64,000 nt of DNA from Ditylenchus dipsaci. Its lineage: Eukaryota; Nematoda; Chromadorea; Rhabditida; Anguinidae. Location of the stretch: contig SADC01000439.1 of the NCBI GenBank assembly GCA_004194705.1, forward strand, positions 310,001 through 374,000, in the 5' to 3' direction. A model generated the notes under the pieces. The model was not told the DNA's origin. It saw only the letters and a list, made by a program, of their open reading frames with translations, and did no database searches. The translations under genes were made by a program, and so were the position numbers. This document shows positions 46,956 through 59,217 of this stretch, piece by piece; within the stretch, counting starts at the first letter, position 1, and each line of letters opens with the position of its first letter.

Positions 46956-48118
46956 AGTGAGATCAAGTAAGTTAACTACGAGGTATTATAAACTAGCAAA
47001 AAAAGGTTGTTATAAAAATATGTTGTATATTTTGACAAAAAAGCAGCGGGGAGCCAAAGTTTAAAATCGGTACCCCAAAAAGGATAGTGCCGAAAGTTGT
47101 GTAAGCAGTAAGTCGATATATGAAGTATGAAAGCCCACTTTTAAATACGAAGGCTCAATTTAGATCATCTATAACAACCTAAAAGTACACATAGGATGCT
47201 CTTCGCACCAGTCACCTTTGGATGGGTTAACCTATTATCGCATTGTTTGTGCTATAAGAGTCGTTCAATAAACTATAGAAATCAAAAAAAACTTTGAGAA
47301 GTTCTTCAAAAATTATCAACAAGCAAATAATTTATCATTGTCCTTTTATTCGCGTGATAGAAATAAAGTTTATTTTATCTGGCAAATCATAATATTATAC
47401 GAACAAAAAGTTTAGTTGTTTGCAATTCTTCTGAACCACTTCAAAAGATCTTCTGATTTTTTCTTTGTTGTGTGAGAGTCGCGGGTTTAACTAATGAACT
47501 ATAATGACTATAAATTCAAATGCCTGCAATTTTCGGCACTAAGCTGGCGAATTGCATTCAAGAAATTGCTCCGAAATTTAGGGTAAAAAAGTGTCGGACC
47601 CTAGGCGGGAACGAACTTCTTGAGCGTGCGTTATGACAGAGTCGACTGTACCGACATCCGACTTCTTAACTGATTGCAATGGTACCCCAAGGGGAAATAT
47701 CTCATTATAAAGTAACTTACCACGTTTGATCACTGGAGCTCGGCAAAAAGAGTCTCTTAGTGCTTGTATGATCAAGAGTCTTTCCCATAATCATGTCTAA
47801 GGTAAGTGAGTGCGCGCATCTCTAACCCACCAAGGCCCCAGCGCCCCCGAAGGAGGCGCAGGGGGCTTGGTGGCTTGGGGCTGAGATGCGCACACCCCCA
47901 TTCCTTAGTCACAAATCACTTAAAAGTTACTCTAAATGCATACCAGCAGAGGCGTAGCCAGAAAAATCTGACGGGGGGGGAAGCTAAAGCCCCCGAGAGG
48001 TCATTTCCCTACACCGTTTTCGAGTTTTATAGTGTTTTTAATTAACAATGTTTTTCAAAAAATCTAACGGGGGGGGGGGGGGAGGCTATAGCCCCCTCAG
48101 CTCATCCGGCTACGTCCT
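46956..48118. other. No gene; transposon fragments
   Basis: 47582-47650: right end of a GTTCGTTCCC element (GTCGGACCCTAGGCGGGAAC ... GAGTCGACTG-TA). 47795-47912: foldback TCTAAGGTAAGTGAGTGCGC against GAGATGCGCACACCCCC. 47945-48118: CAGAGGCGTAGCCAGAAAAA to CCGGCTACGTCCT, a hAT-like MITE. 46956-47580 has no feature. Confidence 0.5.
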
Positions 48119-49812
48119 ACCAATCTTGTCCTTTTTATCAACCGCCACATTAATCGGTTGATTGGTTTTTTTTCGGTATTCAATCGCCACATCAACCATC
48201 AGCGGTTAATTTTTTTTGGTTTGTCAATTGGTCAATTAGGATTTTTAGCTAATCAACCGCCACACCCACCGTCAATCGGTTGATTAATTTTTGGTTGATC
48301 GACCGATGTTTAAAGTTGATCGACAGTGGCCCACCGGCAAATAAACCGGTTGATAACGCCAGTTGATTAGCCAATATTTCTACCTCTGACTTCGACATCC
48401 GACTTTCGACATCCATTGTGGCCAAGCTTTTATAGTGAGTTGTCCTAGTGTTGAGTGCTTTCACATAAAGAGAGCCAGTTTGCCTCGGTTTCTTTTGCAA
48501 AGCAACCAAAAGGGATATGTGTTTGTCTTTGTATCGAGCGTTTTTACAAGCAGAGTTAACTGTATAACCAATTGAAAAAAATTACTTAAAATTTTTCATG
48601 CTACGATATTCTGTGTTCTTGTCATATACTGTCCTACATTTTTTTATTCCTGCAAGTCTCTCCTCTTCGCCTGCTCTCTCACTTTGTTTACGATTAAAAA
48701 TCTTGGAAAAGGAACAAGGAGGAGCGGAGGACCCAAGGAATTGTTGTTGTGTTGGTTGTGACTGGGACGCTCGCCCCCTGCCTCTTGTTATTGTCGTTGT
48801 CGTCGTCACAATTCAGCTGCAGTTTGCTTCTTTCAAAGGGGGCAAGCAGAGTATGTTTTTCTATCTTCTCCACCCCTCGCCAGACCCTCCTTTATGTGTG
48901 TGTGTATTTGGCGGTTTGTCTGTGTACTCACTGGGCTGCAATCAGCTGCGTCCGGCTTGTTTTTTCAACAGACAGTTTCTCAAGCTTCTGGAGCTGATTG
49001 TGTGTGATTGAAGGGGGGGGGGGGGGTTTGGGTGCTCCCTGTTTTCTTTCTTTTCTTTTATAGTCTACAAATTTTCATTGTGTGTTGCTTTTCGCCTTAG
49101 CTTTTGTTGAACTTTTTGGAGTTGAAATGCTTTTTTATGTAAATAATTTTTTTGGTGAAGACTAAGGAGGAGAAGTCTTATTAACTTTTTTTGGATTTTT
49201 GTGAAGCAAAGTTTGCCAAAAAAATTTCTTTGTGATATAAACACGCCAGAATTTATAATATTTTAAAATATTTTTATAAGTTGAAAAATAGAATTTTAGC
49301 GCTAGCAGCACCAAATACCCTCCAACCCCCCTCCCCCCCCCACTCCGAATCTGACCTTCGAAAATTGCTTTAACTATTCTTTGAAACAACAAGTTTAGGG
49401 TTAGCGTTCGGCTCGGGATAGCCAGCGTACGGAATTTGTGGCGTATAAAATGTCTTACGCACTTTATCCGGCTCTTAGACATACATTTGGGTACTTTTTA
49501 CTTATGTTCTCAGAAGAAAAATTAATGCTGGGGAGGAGTTGTAGTTACCACCTCACCAGGCTGGCGAGCTAGTTTATCGAGGGTGCCAGGTTATCGCGGG
49601 ATAGATTTGTTGAATTTTTTTGTAAGCTAGCCAAATAAGGCTTTTTATAGCGCTAGTGGAATAGAAGTACCAGCTTATCGGGTTCCGATTTATCGAAAGT
49701 TGACTGTATAATAGCAATAATGACAAATGACGAACTTTGGGTAAAATTTTCAATTTTTAAAGTTGAGGGTTTTCTTCTTTATCTACTTATAATATGCTGT
49801 TTCATAAGCACT
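48119..49812. other. No gene supported; CGGTTGATT repeats and pogo-like end
   Basis: 48130-48370 repeats AATCGGTTGATT and AACCGCCAC. 48600-49100 is unusually T/C-rich unique DNA with a 137-residue open frame rich in Cys/Val that I do not accept as a gene. 49390-49440 is a CCAGCGTACG fragment. 49520-49710 ends TTTATCGAAAGTTGACTG-TA, a pogo-like right end. Confidence 0.4.
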
Positions 49813-50078
49813 TACCGTATATTCTCTATTAGAAGGCCCGGGCCTTCTATTTTTCAACCCTAAAAAAGTCGGAAAAAAAATATTTCGATTTTGAGATTTT
49901 TGGGTGCTCAACTAAAATTTCAAAAGTGGAATCAGGTGAGCTCGTGCTAACTAAGAAAACGCGAAAAACAGATTTGCGAATTTCTTTTTCTATGCTGATA
50001 TATAGGTCCTCAGGGGGGCCTTCTATTAGAGAGGGGCCTTCTATTAGAGAGGGGCCTTCTAATCGAGAATATACGGTA
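49813..50078. mobile_element. CCGTATT-group MITE, word AGAAGGCCC
   Basis: TA-flanked. Left CCGTATATTCTCTATTAGAA then GGCCCGGGCCTTC. Right three copies of GGGGCCTTCTATTAGAGA or close, then GAATATACGG. Confidence 0.85.
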
Positions 50079-51035
50079 ATAGATTGTGTGTTTTGTCTGT
50101 CTAAGTAATGCAAATGCAAAAAGCTGGCTGTTTACGGTATAAAGTACAACTTTTGTTTTCATTATTTCTTGTTTATTGCGAGGAAAGACCACCAACGATG
50201 CTCGTAGCTAGCTAATGCCAGGGCAGTCTTATTAGTTGATTGATGAAAGTAGCTAATGGCTATGTCAAGCAAATGTTTATATTTTATTCTCTCTTTTTAA
50301 AATATTTTCTTCAATATGAAAGTGTTCAAAACAGATTTACTCCTTTCATGACTGTGAATTTTGCTTTTTAAATGTTTTCATTGTGTTTGACAAAAAAAAA
50401 TCTTTGTGATATAAATACTCCAGAATTTATAAATATTTTAAACATAAAGTAAATGTTGAAATCAAAACTCTATATAATGAATATCTCTACATGACGAGAA
50501 GTTGAGAAAAAATTTTTTTTGTTATATCGATAAGCATTCGGCTGTGGCCGGTCTTTTGACTTTGGTTATATAGCCTTTTGGGCTCCAACGCATTCGCACC
50601 CACCTCACAAAATATGCCTTGGTCTCCTTGTGGTTTTTTCGTAAATTTTAAATTTTTTTTGCATAAAATTTTGAAAAATATTTTGCCTTGGTCCCCTAAG
50701 CTGATTTTTTCCTAGATGTTAGAAATATACAAATTTGGGCTTAAGATTATGCAGCAATAGGTCAGTGTATGTTATAACGAGCTGAAAAATGTTTAGTGGA
50801 GCTTCAAAAGTAGTTGTTTTGTTGTTTTTAAAAAAAGGAATTTTTTTTATTATCATTGATTTATTTGAGATTTCTCAAATTTTAAATGGAAAAATAAACT
50901 TGGGTCTGAACACATGACACTTCTGATAAGATTTTACAATATATACTTCTCACGTTTTTACTTATAAAAGTAATGATTATGCCACAAACACGATTTTCGA
51001 ATTTAGGCGAGGGGGGGGGGGTGGTTCGTCTAATT
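50079..51035. other. No gene supported
   Basis: AT-rich. CCTTGGTCCCC-type ends at about 50612 and 50685. 50982-51035 is a partial copy of the right end of the next element. Confidence 0.4.
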
Positions 51036-51284
51036 TACCGTATATTCCCTATTAAGCAGCTCCCCTTGCGTTTAAAGTCGTGTTCTTGGCATCGCGTTTT
51101 TGACCTATTTTCGAAGACTCCTCATAGGCAAGTTACCACCTATTTTGTAGACATTGAGATAAGCTACAAAATCCGTGGTAACTTGGGCAAAAGAAGTTTT
51201 TAAAAAATGGGTTAAAAGCATAATGCCACAAACACGTTTTTTGAATTTAGGGAGAGGGGTCGTCTCATAAGAAAATTATACGGC
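51036..51284. mobile_element. Diverged CCGTATT-group foldback
   Basis: Left TA-CCGTATATTCCCTATTAAGC; right CATAAGAAAATTATACGG. Arms share GTGTTCTTGGCATCGCGTTT against AATGCCACAAACACG, as does 62337-62593. Confidence 0.6.
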
Positions 51285-53211
51285 AAGTGTGCCTCAACAA
51301 AAAACTTTTGTTTACTAGTATGCAGAAGCTCAAAAAATGACCTGTTGTTTCGATTTTTTCAATAATAATTTTTACTGTCTAGACAGCAAACCAAAAAAAC
51401 GTTTTTCTTTTGATTTTTGGTGATTGTAGTGTAAATCTTTCAGAATATATAACAAAGACAAAATCAAAAAACTGCTGTATAATCCGAACGTCCACATTGG
51501 TTCTGCCTAAAAAATTAAAAAAAATTCAAATTGCCTAATTTATTTATTATTCCATAAATTGAAAGTGCGTTTAGTTAACTATATCGAGTCTTTACTAGTC
51601 TCTTTGCATAAAAACAATAACACCTGAGAAAAATAGTAATTCCAGAGAATTTCCTTCTGTCTACCCTGTTGTGTCACCACCAAAGCAAGGCGCACGACTC
51701 AAATATTTGCTCACGTGTGGCTCCAAGTCTACTTTTTATTTACTGGTCTAGTTTCCAGAATCTCTTTATTTGGCCTGGTTTTACTTTTTTATAGCCAGCT
51801 TCGAAAAACTTGGCTAGTATAGCTGAAATTTCAAGCAGTCTAGTGCTGTGTCTAACATTTCTCACGTGTTTTTGTGAGACTGGGATGCACTTTTAATTGC
51901 TTTTGCTAGAGCTTGTTTATCCTGAAACCTTTTCTTTGGATGCTTTTTATGTTTTTTCTTGTTATTGTTGGCAATGCAAATGCTATAATTATTGCGTGTC
52001 TTTGTTGTTGTTATTAATTCAAGTTGAGTGAAGAAAAAAGTTTTGGTGACTTTTCAATATATCAATGACTAAGTTTCTTGTTATTTCTTGAAAATTATAC
52101 TTGATTATTGTCGTCTTAGAATACAATCTTTTTTAAGGAAAGGTTATAAATAAGTTCTGGTCCTGGTTTACAAGTGGCTCGTTTTTTCATTGGTTTCCCC
52201 TGTTAAGTTTTAAGGCTTTTTAAGTCTTAGGGCTCAGGCAAATGTAGGCCAGCGTATGTTAATACGACTCAACTTAAGAACTCGCCTCCAGATTTTCGCC
52301 TTGGTCCCCCAAGCCAATTTTTAATAAAAGGCTATTTTTATGGAAAAATGTGAACAAAAAATTAAACAAAATCATTAAAAATCAGCTTGGGGACCAAGGC
52401 GAAATTTTGGGGGTGTGTTCTTTACTTACTCTATCAAGACAGACTCAAACACCTTTTTTCCTACTATTTTATACTTCTACAAACATCTTCGAGTCTTTCC
52501 TAACACACGCCGGCCTACACTTGCCTAAGCTCGAATCTATAAATATACGGTAAATTATAGATAACTGTTAAGATAATTTTTTTCTTTGTCAAATATTGCA
52601 AAAAATACTTTTTTATTTCTTAAAAAATCCTCAACAGCAAAAAAACTCAGACAACAAGAGTTCTTTGACCTTTAAAGCTGGGATGGTACTCGTAAACAAG
52701 CACATTAACCACTTTTAAACTTGATTTTTTGAAACAAATTCTTCAAACTATGATTTGAGCAGAATTTCCCACACCCAAAAACAGACCCTTTGACTTTTCT
52801 CAAAGAACGCCTTTTTTGGCTAGTCTTTGATGAAAAACACGTGCACCATTGTTTCGCCAATTTCAATGATACTTTTTAACGATACTTTTGATTGCGTTGC
52901 TTAAAAGAAATTAATTGGTTATAATATTTAAAGCTTATTTTAGATTTTGTCCTAGTTATAATATAAAAAATTGGCCTAATTGTAGTGTTGATTGTAGCAG
53001 TAACATAAAACTGAAGTAGAATATATTTTTTATGTTTTTGACAGAGTCTATTTTAGTGTTTTTTTCTCTTGGCTAAAAAACAGGAATAGGAATAAATTTT
53101 TTTCGAAAAAGCACATTTTTCTAAAAAACAAATAATTATAAAGGGTAAGAGTCGGTATTTGTGCACCTGGGGAGCGCCTTTATTATATTAACTGTGAATA
53201 TTTTTTTAACG
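51285..53211. other. Mostly unique AT-rich DNA with one nested hairpin pair
   Basis: 52218-52535 is a TAGGCCAGCG-family foldback (GTAGGCCAGCGTATGTTA against CACGCCGGCCTACACTTG). It contains a CCTTGGTCCCC-family element at 52298-52402 (CGCCTTGGTCCCCCAAGC and complement). No supported exon elsewhere. Confidence 0.5.
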
Positions 53212-53576
53212 TCCCTTAAAAGGAGGGTGAAAGCTGTTAAGGAGATATTCTCGACACGAAAAGATTACTCTAAGTTTTGTGTTTTTGAAGTGTGGTTTTA
53301 GCGCCATATTTTGTGGAAAACTTGGTCAAAAAGGGTTGATTAGTCTTACATTGCATTTAAGTTTTTAGGGTATTATTTGAAGGAATTTTGAAACTCTGAT
53401 ATTGATGCTACCAATCCAACTTTTAATTTTGCACAAGTTTGTCTGAGATCGCAACACCGAGTTGTCGACAAAATATGGCCCTATAACCACACTGGAAAAA
53501 AAACAAAACTTGGATAAAACCTATCGTGTTGAGACTATCTCCTTAACAACTTTCACCCTCCCTTTAATGGTCAAAT
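53212..53576. mobile_element. Foldback element, GGAGGGTGAAAG arms
   Basis: Arms TTAAAAGGAGGGTGAAAGCT and AACTTTCACCCTCCCTTTAA, extending through TGTTAAGGAGATA and GCCATATTTTGT. Non-coding hairpin. Confidence 0.75.
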
Positions 53577-54399
53577 TTTTGTAATGTTTTTTTCGAAAAC
53601 TCTACTTTCCAGTAAAGAAAACGTCAGATAACAATTTTTTATTGTTTTTAACGGATAAAAATTACTTAGAAGATGTTAAGGCACTATTCACAGCTGACAT
53701 AAAAAGGGGCCTTCTAGGTGTATAATCCTCAAAAAATTATTTTATTCAGTGCTTATTGCAATTTAAAAAAAAATTCACGTAACTTCGGCGCTTGTAAACA
53801 ATCAGGTTTTGAAATTTGCTTTAATCCCCCCTGTTTTTTTCATGAAAAGCAGTTTGCCCCCCCCCTGTTTTTTAACGTAGTCATGTTAACCATAATTACT
53901 CTGATCACCATAATCACAGTGTTACCACAACCATAATGAACAGGGGGGGGGGGCGGATTAAGCTGTTTTTATAAAAATCAACAGGAGGGACCAAGGCAAA
54001 TTTTGAAACCTGCAAATTTTGGAATAATATCACAGTTAACAGAAAAATGGGGCCTCCTAGGTGTATAAGTTCCAAAAACTCATTTAATCTAGTGCTTATT
54101 GCAATTCCAAAAAAAGATTGTGACGGAAAACTTCAAAAAAAAAATTGAGATCCCGAAAAAAAGTACAAACCTTTCTAAAAAGTACGATTCCCACCTCTGC
54201 TAAAAAAAGATTGTAGTCTTTTTAATATAATATTTTTACCCACTATGTTCACAGACATTTTTTTTACAAAAAACTTCAAAATGCCTTAGATTCTTTCAAA
54301 TTACTTCCAAATCCCTTTAAAAATTATATTTTTTTATATTTTGAAAATAAAAAATTAGATGACTAGCCTCAAAATCAACCCCCTTCGAGTATTAATAAA
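53577..54399. other. CCTTGGTCCCC-family copy and AGGTGTATAA repeats; no gene
   Basis: 53810-54000 has TTTAATCCCCCCTGTTTTTT and CAACAGGAGGGACCAAGGC around ACCATAATTACTCTGATCAC. GGGGCCTTCTAGGTGTATAA (53707) and GGGGCCTCCTAGGTGTATAA (54050) mark two direct copies of a further repeat. Confidence 0.5.
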
Positions 54400-54839
54400 G
54401 GCTGTAACTAATTTGCCCCGCCAAAATACTTATTTACCCCGCCAAAATACTTATTTACCCCGCTAAATCGAAAAAATTTGTTTCTTTTTAGTATTTCGTA
54501 AAGTTTTTGTTCGATTTTTTGTCAAATTTTTTCGCTTTCTAACGAGCTATCAACTAATTTACTGAAATTCTGAAAACTTGGAGAAAAAGGTCTTTGTATA
54601 AACCAAATTTTTTGAACAATTTGTTTCATATAAAGACGTTTTTCTACAACTTCATAAGATCTCCGAAAGTAAATTGATAGCTCGTTAGAAAGCTAAGATT
54701 CAGGGCTACATGCTGATATAAAAATAAAAATTTTACAATTGGAAAAAACCGAGAAATACTCGCTTTTACGATTTGGCGGGGTAAATAAGTATTTTGGCGG
54801 GGTAAATAAGTATTTTGGCGGGGCAAAACAATTTGAGCC
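54400..54839. mobile_element. GGCT...GAGCC foldback with 9-base TSD
   Basis: Ends GGCTGTAACTAATTTGCCCC and GGGGCAAAACAATTTGAGCC. TSD ATTAATAAA at 54391-54399 and ATTGATAAA at 54840-54848 (8 of 9). Arms hold CCCGCCAAAATACTTATTTA repeats. The reverse orientation of 23510-24351 with the same two distinct ends. Confidence 0.85.
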
Positions 54840-54908
54840 ATTGATAAACTTGCAAAGCTTTAATTTAGAAAATTCGCTATTTTTTTTTAATTTCAAATTT
54901 AATTATAT

Positions 54909-55144
54909 TAGGTCGTGTCAAAAGTTCGGTCGTTTTATTTCAAAAGCAATATTTGTGGCGTTGTGTTTTACCATAGATTTTTTAAACATTTTCAAAAGTT
55001 TACCACTCATTTTGTAGCTGAGAATCTTGGCTACAAAACGAGTGGTAAACTTTTGAAAAATGTTTAAAAAATCTATGGTAAAAACACAACGCCACAAATA
55101 TTGCTTTTGAAATAAAACGACCGAACTTTTGACACGACCTAATA
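54909..55144. mobile_element. Near-perfect hairpin, AGGTCGTGTCAAAAGTTCGG arms
   Basis: Arms of about 112 bases with very few mismatches around a short loop near 55025. Non-coding; no other copy seen in the window. Confidence 0.85.
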
Positions 55145-55773
55145 TAAAAAGTAGTTGTGACACGTCCTTTATTATCTCTGTAAAATTTTTTATTAATGAA
55201 TTTCCTGCTTAATAAGCTTTGTTTGAACCACAAAAATTACTTCCAAAAACACTTTTGCTTATTAAAAATACTTATTATCATTTTCAGCTGCTCATTTTCT
55301 AATAGAGTTTTGTCTTTGTAGCAGCAGTAAAAAGTAAAAAATATTTTGTTTTCGTCTGTCTGGAAACGAGTGGCTCATTCTCTTTGCTATAAATGTCCAG
55401 TAAAAAATTGTTTTTCTCTTTTTGTTGCATCAATAAGTCTGGTAAACAAGGCTTTCTTTCTCTGCTTTCGAGAACTAACAGGGGTTGTGCAAGCTATTCT
55501 GTTTGCTTTTTTTTAAAAGAAAGCTGGCAGTTTGTACAGCTTGAGCACCTACCAAAGAAGCAGACAGTCAAATCATCAATTGAGTGGCAAACAAGCTAGT
55601 GATGTTTTCTCTTGTTCACACTCATTTGCTGAACTGTTTAGCTGGTTTTGGTTGTGCTGAGAATGTTTAGATTTTGTGGCTAAAATTATGTATAAAATAT
55701 TTATCGCCATTTGCTCTTAAATCTGCAAATTTTGTAATACCGTATTCTCTGCGATAGACTAGCACCTAACAAA
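55145..55773. other. No gene supported
   Basis: AT-rich unique DNA. A solitary TA-CCGTATTCTCTGCGATAGAC end is at 55739. Confidence 0.4.
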
Positions 55774-56497
55774 TACAGTCGAGTCTGGCTAAATTGAACC
55801 TGAGCCCCCACTCACTTGAACCTGTTCCCCCTCAGTCAAATCAGCTTGGGGACCAAGGCAATTTTTTTCAAAAAATTTTTATACCAGCATTTTTTTGTAT
55901 AAACGCGATTAAAAAATGTTTTTTATTACTTTAGAATGAAAAATAGAGCAGTCAAAAATTTTTGAAAAAAAATTGCCTTGGTCCCCCAAGTTGATTTGAC
56001 TGGGGGGGGGGGGGGGCGCACAGGTTTAAGTGAGTGGGGCGGGGGCCTGGTTCAAGTGCTCCTCGAATCTCAATTTTACGGCAACTCCTCAAGTTCGTTC
56101 CCTTCTTGGGCCGACACTTATTTCACCTTGATTTTTGAAATTTTTTACCAAATGTGACTCGCTAGTCTGGTTCGCAATAATGCAAGGATTTCAATTTCGC
56201 CGGTCGTTTCTGAAAAGACTATTTTTTTGCCATTAAGACCAACGAGTCTCGATTTTTCGGTAACTTGTTTAAATGCAGAAAGATAAAGTAGGTGTCGTAA
56301 AATCGAAACTCGGTCTTAATGGCAAAAAAATTTAGTCTTTTCGAAAACGACCGGCGAAATCGGAGTCCTTGCAATATTTCGGGCCAAAATTGGAGAATCA
56401 CATTTCGCAAAAGTTTTCAAAAATCGAGGATAAAAAGTGTCGGACCCAAGGCTGGAACGAACTTGAGGGGGTGCCGTAAAATCGAGACTTGAGTGTA
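55774..56497. mobile_element. Pogo-like foldback with nested CCTTGGTCCCC element
   Basis: TA-flanked CAGTCGAGTCTGGCTAAATT to AAATCGAGACTTGAGTG-TA. It contains inverted CTCACTTGAACCTG arms (55800, 56015) and, inside them, a CCTTGGTCCCC pair (55848-55985). Further right, GTTCGTTCCCTTCTTGGGCC and its complement (56092, 56440) form another arm pair. Probably two or three elements stacked. Confidence 0.65.
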
Positions 56498-59217
56498 GGG
56501 CAACTGTCCGACCTATTTTTCTGGCTTCTTCAAAAGCTGGACAAATAGGATAAGAATTTTTTCGCCTGGCCCGGATTACATTATACTGGACGGTTAACTG
56601 AACTGATATATTGACTGTTATGGATAGTTAACTGTATTGGAGTATTAACTGTACTAGAGACAATGGTTACCCTTTTTTATTCCTAGTTTTTTTTAATTTT
56701 TTTGCCTTGTTCTCTTTATTGAAAAGATTCTATATTGACAAATTACATAAAAAACTGTCAATTTTTGCACATTTCGTTTGTTTCTGTAAAATTATAAAAA
56801 CAAAAGGTTATGCTTCAGAAGAAAATTTTTAAAAATTCTCCAGTACGTGGCACTTATACAACAATATTTTTCCTAAGGTTTTTGTTAAAGAAAGAGACTT
56901 ATTTTTACCTCGAGGCTAAATATCAGTAGTAATGCACATGTTTCGGTTAAACAAAAAATTCTTTGGTGTTTTGGTGATGTTTTAGTTAATTTAATTGTAT
57001 CAAATGCGGGTTTTCTTAGCGTAACTTTATTTTTTGCATATTTTTGTGCTAACCTGAAAAAGTATTTGGGCCTTTTATTGATTTTTCAGTGCTCTCAGGA
57101 GCTACAGTTTTCTCATACATACCATCCTAAATATTGATTTTCAAAGCACATATTTTTCTCAAGATCTATCAATGAAGCTGTGTGAATTTTTATTTTCACA
57201 TTTATTTTGTCAAGATTTATTTTTCTGCTGATTTTTTATTTAAATTTCAAAATTCTCAAGTTTTTTTCTGTGTTTTCTGTGTCAAGCGGATCCTTTTCAA
57301 TGAACAAGCTTCTTTGACTTTGCCTCAGCCTGAAACCAATATTTTTTAAAAATATTTTTTTGCATTTTTTCAATTTTCACAATCTCATCGGCCCTAAGAT
57401 GGCCGTTTTTTGGCATTATCCAAATTTAGAGGGAATGGGGACTCTATCAGAAAGAGGGCTTTATTCAAGAAAGGAGGGAGGGAGGCGGCTCTAATAGAGA
57501 GAAGAGCTCTATTAGAGCATTCACGGTATATGAATATTTTAACAAATTCTAAAAGCGAAGATATTCAAGATTTAACATGGGTCCAAGTTCAAAAAAATCG
57601 CACTCCATATGAGATAGGGACTGTTAACCTCTAAACATTGTGCATTTTACATTTTGGTATTTCACACTACACATAATCTCTAGATGGACCACAAAGAGAT
57701 GGACTTCCCTGTTTGTCGACGTGTTGGCCTTTTGCCAAAAGGCCAAAAGGCTTTTGGCCTCGGTTTCAACCCAAAAAAAACGAGTCCATTTTTTTTTACT
57801 TTTTTTTGCAACTGTTGAATTTTAAATGACATTTTGAGCTTTTAGTCTTTATCTTTTATACCCAAAAAAATTGTTTTGCTCAAAGAAAAAATCAACAAAA
57901 TAAAATTTAGGTGGTAGTAGTAGGGGGGCGGCGAGCCTGGCACGGCCGCTGACACCGGGGAAGGGGGATCGGTGTCGTTGTTTTTGGCGATTTCTACAAA
58001 AACAAATGGTCCTTGGTTGGGTTAGTAGCAACAGCAGCAGCAGTAGCAGGAAGTAAGGAGGGTTATAATAGGCAGGGTGCACACACTAGCACCAGTAATT
58101 GGTGCATAATAACAACATTAGGGTTTGTTCTTTTGAAATCTGACTTCCTTTTTTGATTTGTTTTTTACAGAAAGATAAAGTTGTTTAGGTCTTCTTTTTT
58201 CAGCACTTTTACACATTTTTTAAAACTTTATGTTAATCGTTTTATTCTCAATATAGGTGTACATAATACAGTGAACCTTCGATATAACGTACACCTCCAA
58301 TATAACGTACCTGCATTTGGTTGTTCAGATTGAAATTAAGGCAAAAATCCTTCGATACAAAGTACAACCTTGGGTTTTTTTATAAAAATACTCTTAGCAT
58401 TTTTATTAATAGCGAGCATGAGCAATAAGTTTTTTTCAATCTATAAGTAAGTCATTGGCAGTCGCAAAAAAAAAGTTATCGGCAACGCTGGCACCCGAAA
58501 TTTATCAGGTCGGCGTTTGGCGCCGGCGCCCGTTTTGACTAACGTCCGTGCAACTATGATCCCGAGCAGAGTGGTATTCTCATCTTCAGCCGGCTGACTT
58601 TGAATTTTGACATCAGCCGGCCGAGACTGTGGGATGAGGATAAATTTTTGGCTCTATATGTGTTCGAAAATACACTCAAAAAGTATGCCCTTTTCGCACT
58701 GTTGTATTTTTGCAAAAAAAAATTTAAAAAGGGCTTGGTCCCCACGTTGTTTTTTGGCACAATTTTTTTCTCTTAAAATATTGTTATTTTTTAGGCTTAA
58801 GCAAGGGTAGGCCAGCGTATGCTAGGACAGACTTGAACATATTTGGTTTTGAGTTCCTTTTAATATACGCTGGCCTACCCTTGCCTGAGTCTATATCAGC
58901 TTGGGAGACCAAAAGACACAGTTTTTTTGACACTTTACACCAAAAAAAATTCCTTCAATGAGTTTACAACTATTTATGAATAGTTCCTGAAGCTAGAAAA
59001 AAAGTTTGAAAATAATATTAACAGGAGAGATGAAGTTAACAATTGTAAGATTGCCAACTAAAAATGTCTTCAACTCTGAAAACTCAGTTAAATCTTAGTC
59101 ATTTTTGCCCCGAAATGGAATAAAAAGTGTCATTTACCCCCTATTCTCGCATAGTCGAGGCGCGTTATACACAGTAAGTTTTACACAGTAAGTACACAGT
59201 AAGTTATACACAGTAAG
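56498..59217. other. Mostly unique AT-rich DNA with small elements; one candidate exon
   Basis: 57470-57532 ends like a CCGTATT-group right end (GCTCTATTAGAGCATTCACGG-TA, in parts GCTCTATTAGAGC, ATTCACGG). 57533-57634 is an open stretch reading SEDIQDLTWVQVQKNRTPYE then IGTVNL with a stop, possibly an exon. 58269 is a pogo-like left end (CAGTGAACCTTCGATATAAC). 58794-58893 is a TAGGCCAGCG hairpin. 59165-59220 repeats ACACAGTAAGT. GCAGCAGCAG at 58029. Confidence 0.4.

Noticed and set aside
48598..49011. 137-residue plus-strand open frame, Cys/Val/Leu-rich
   Set aside because: It crosses TC-rich low-complexity DNA, has no motif, and a second overlapping frame is equally open; composition explains it.
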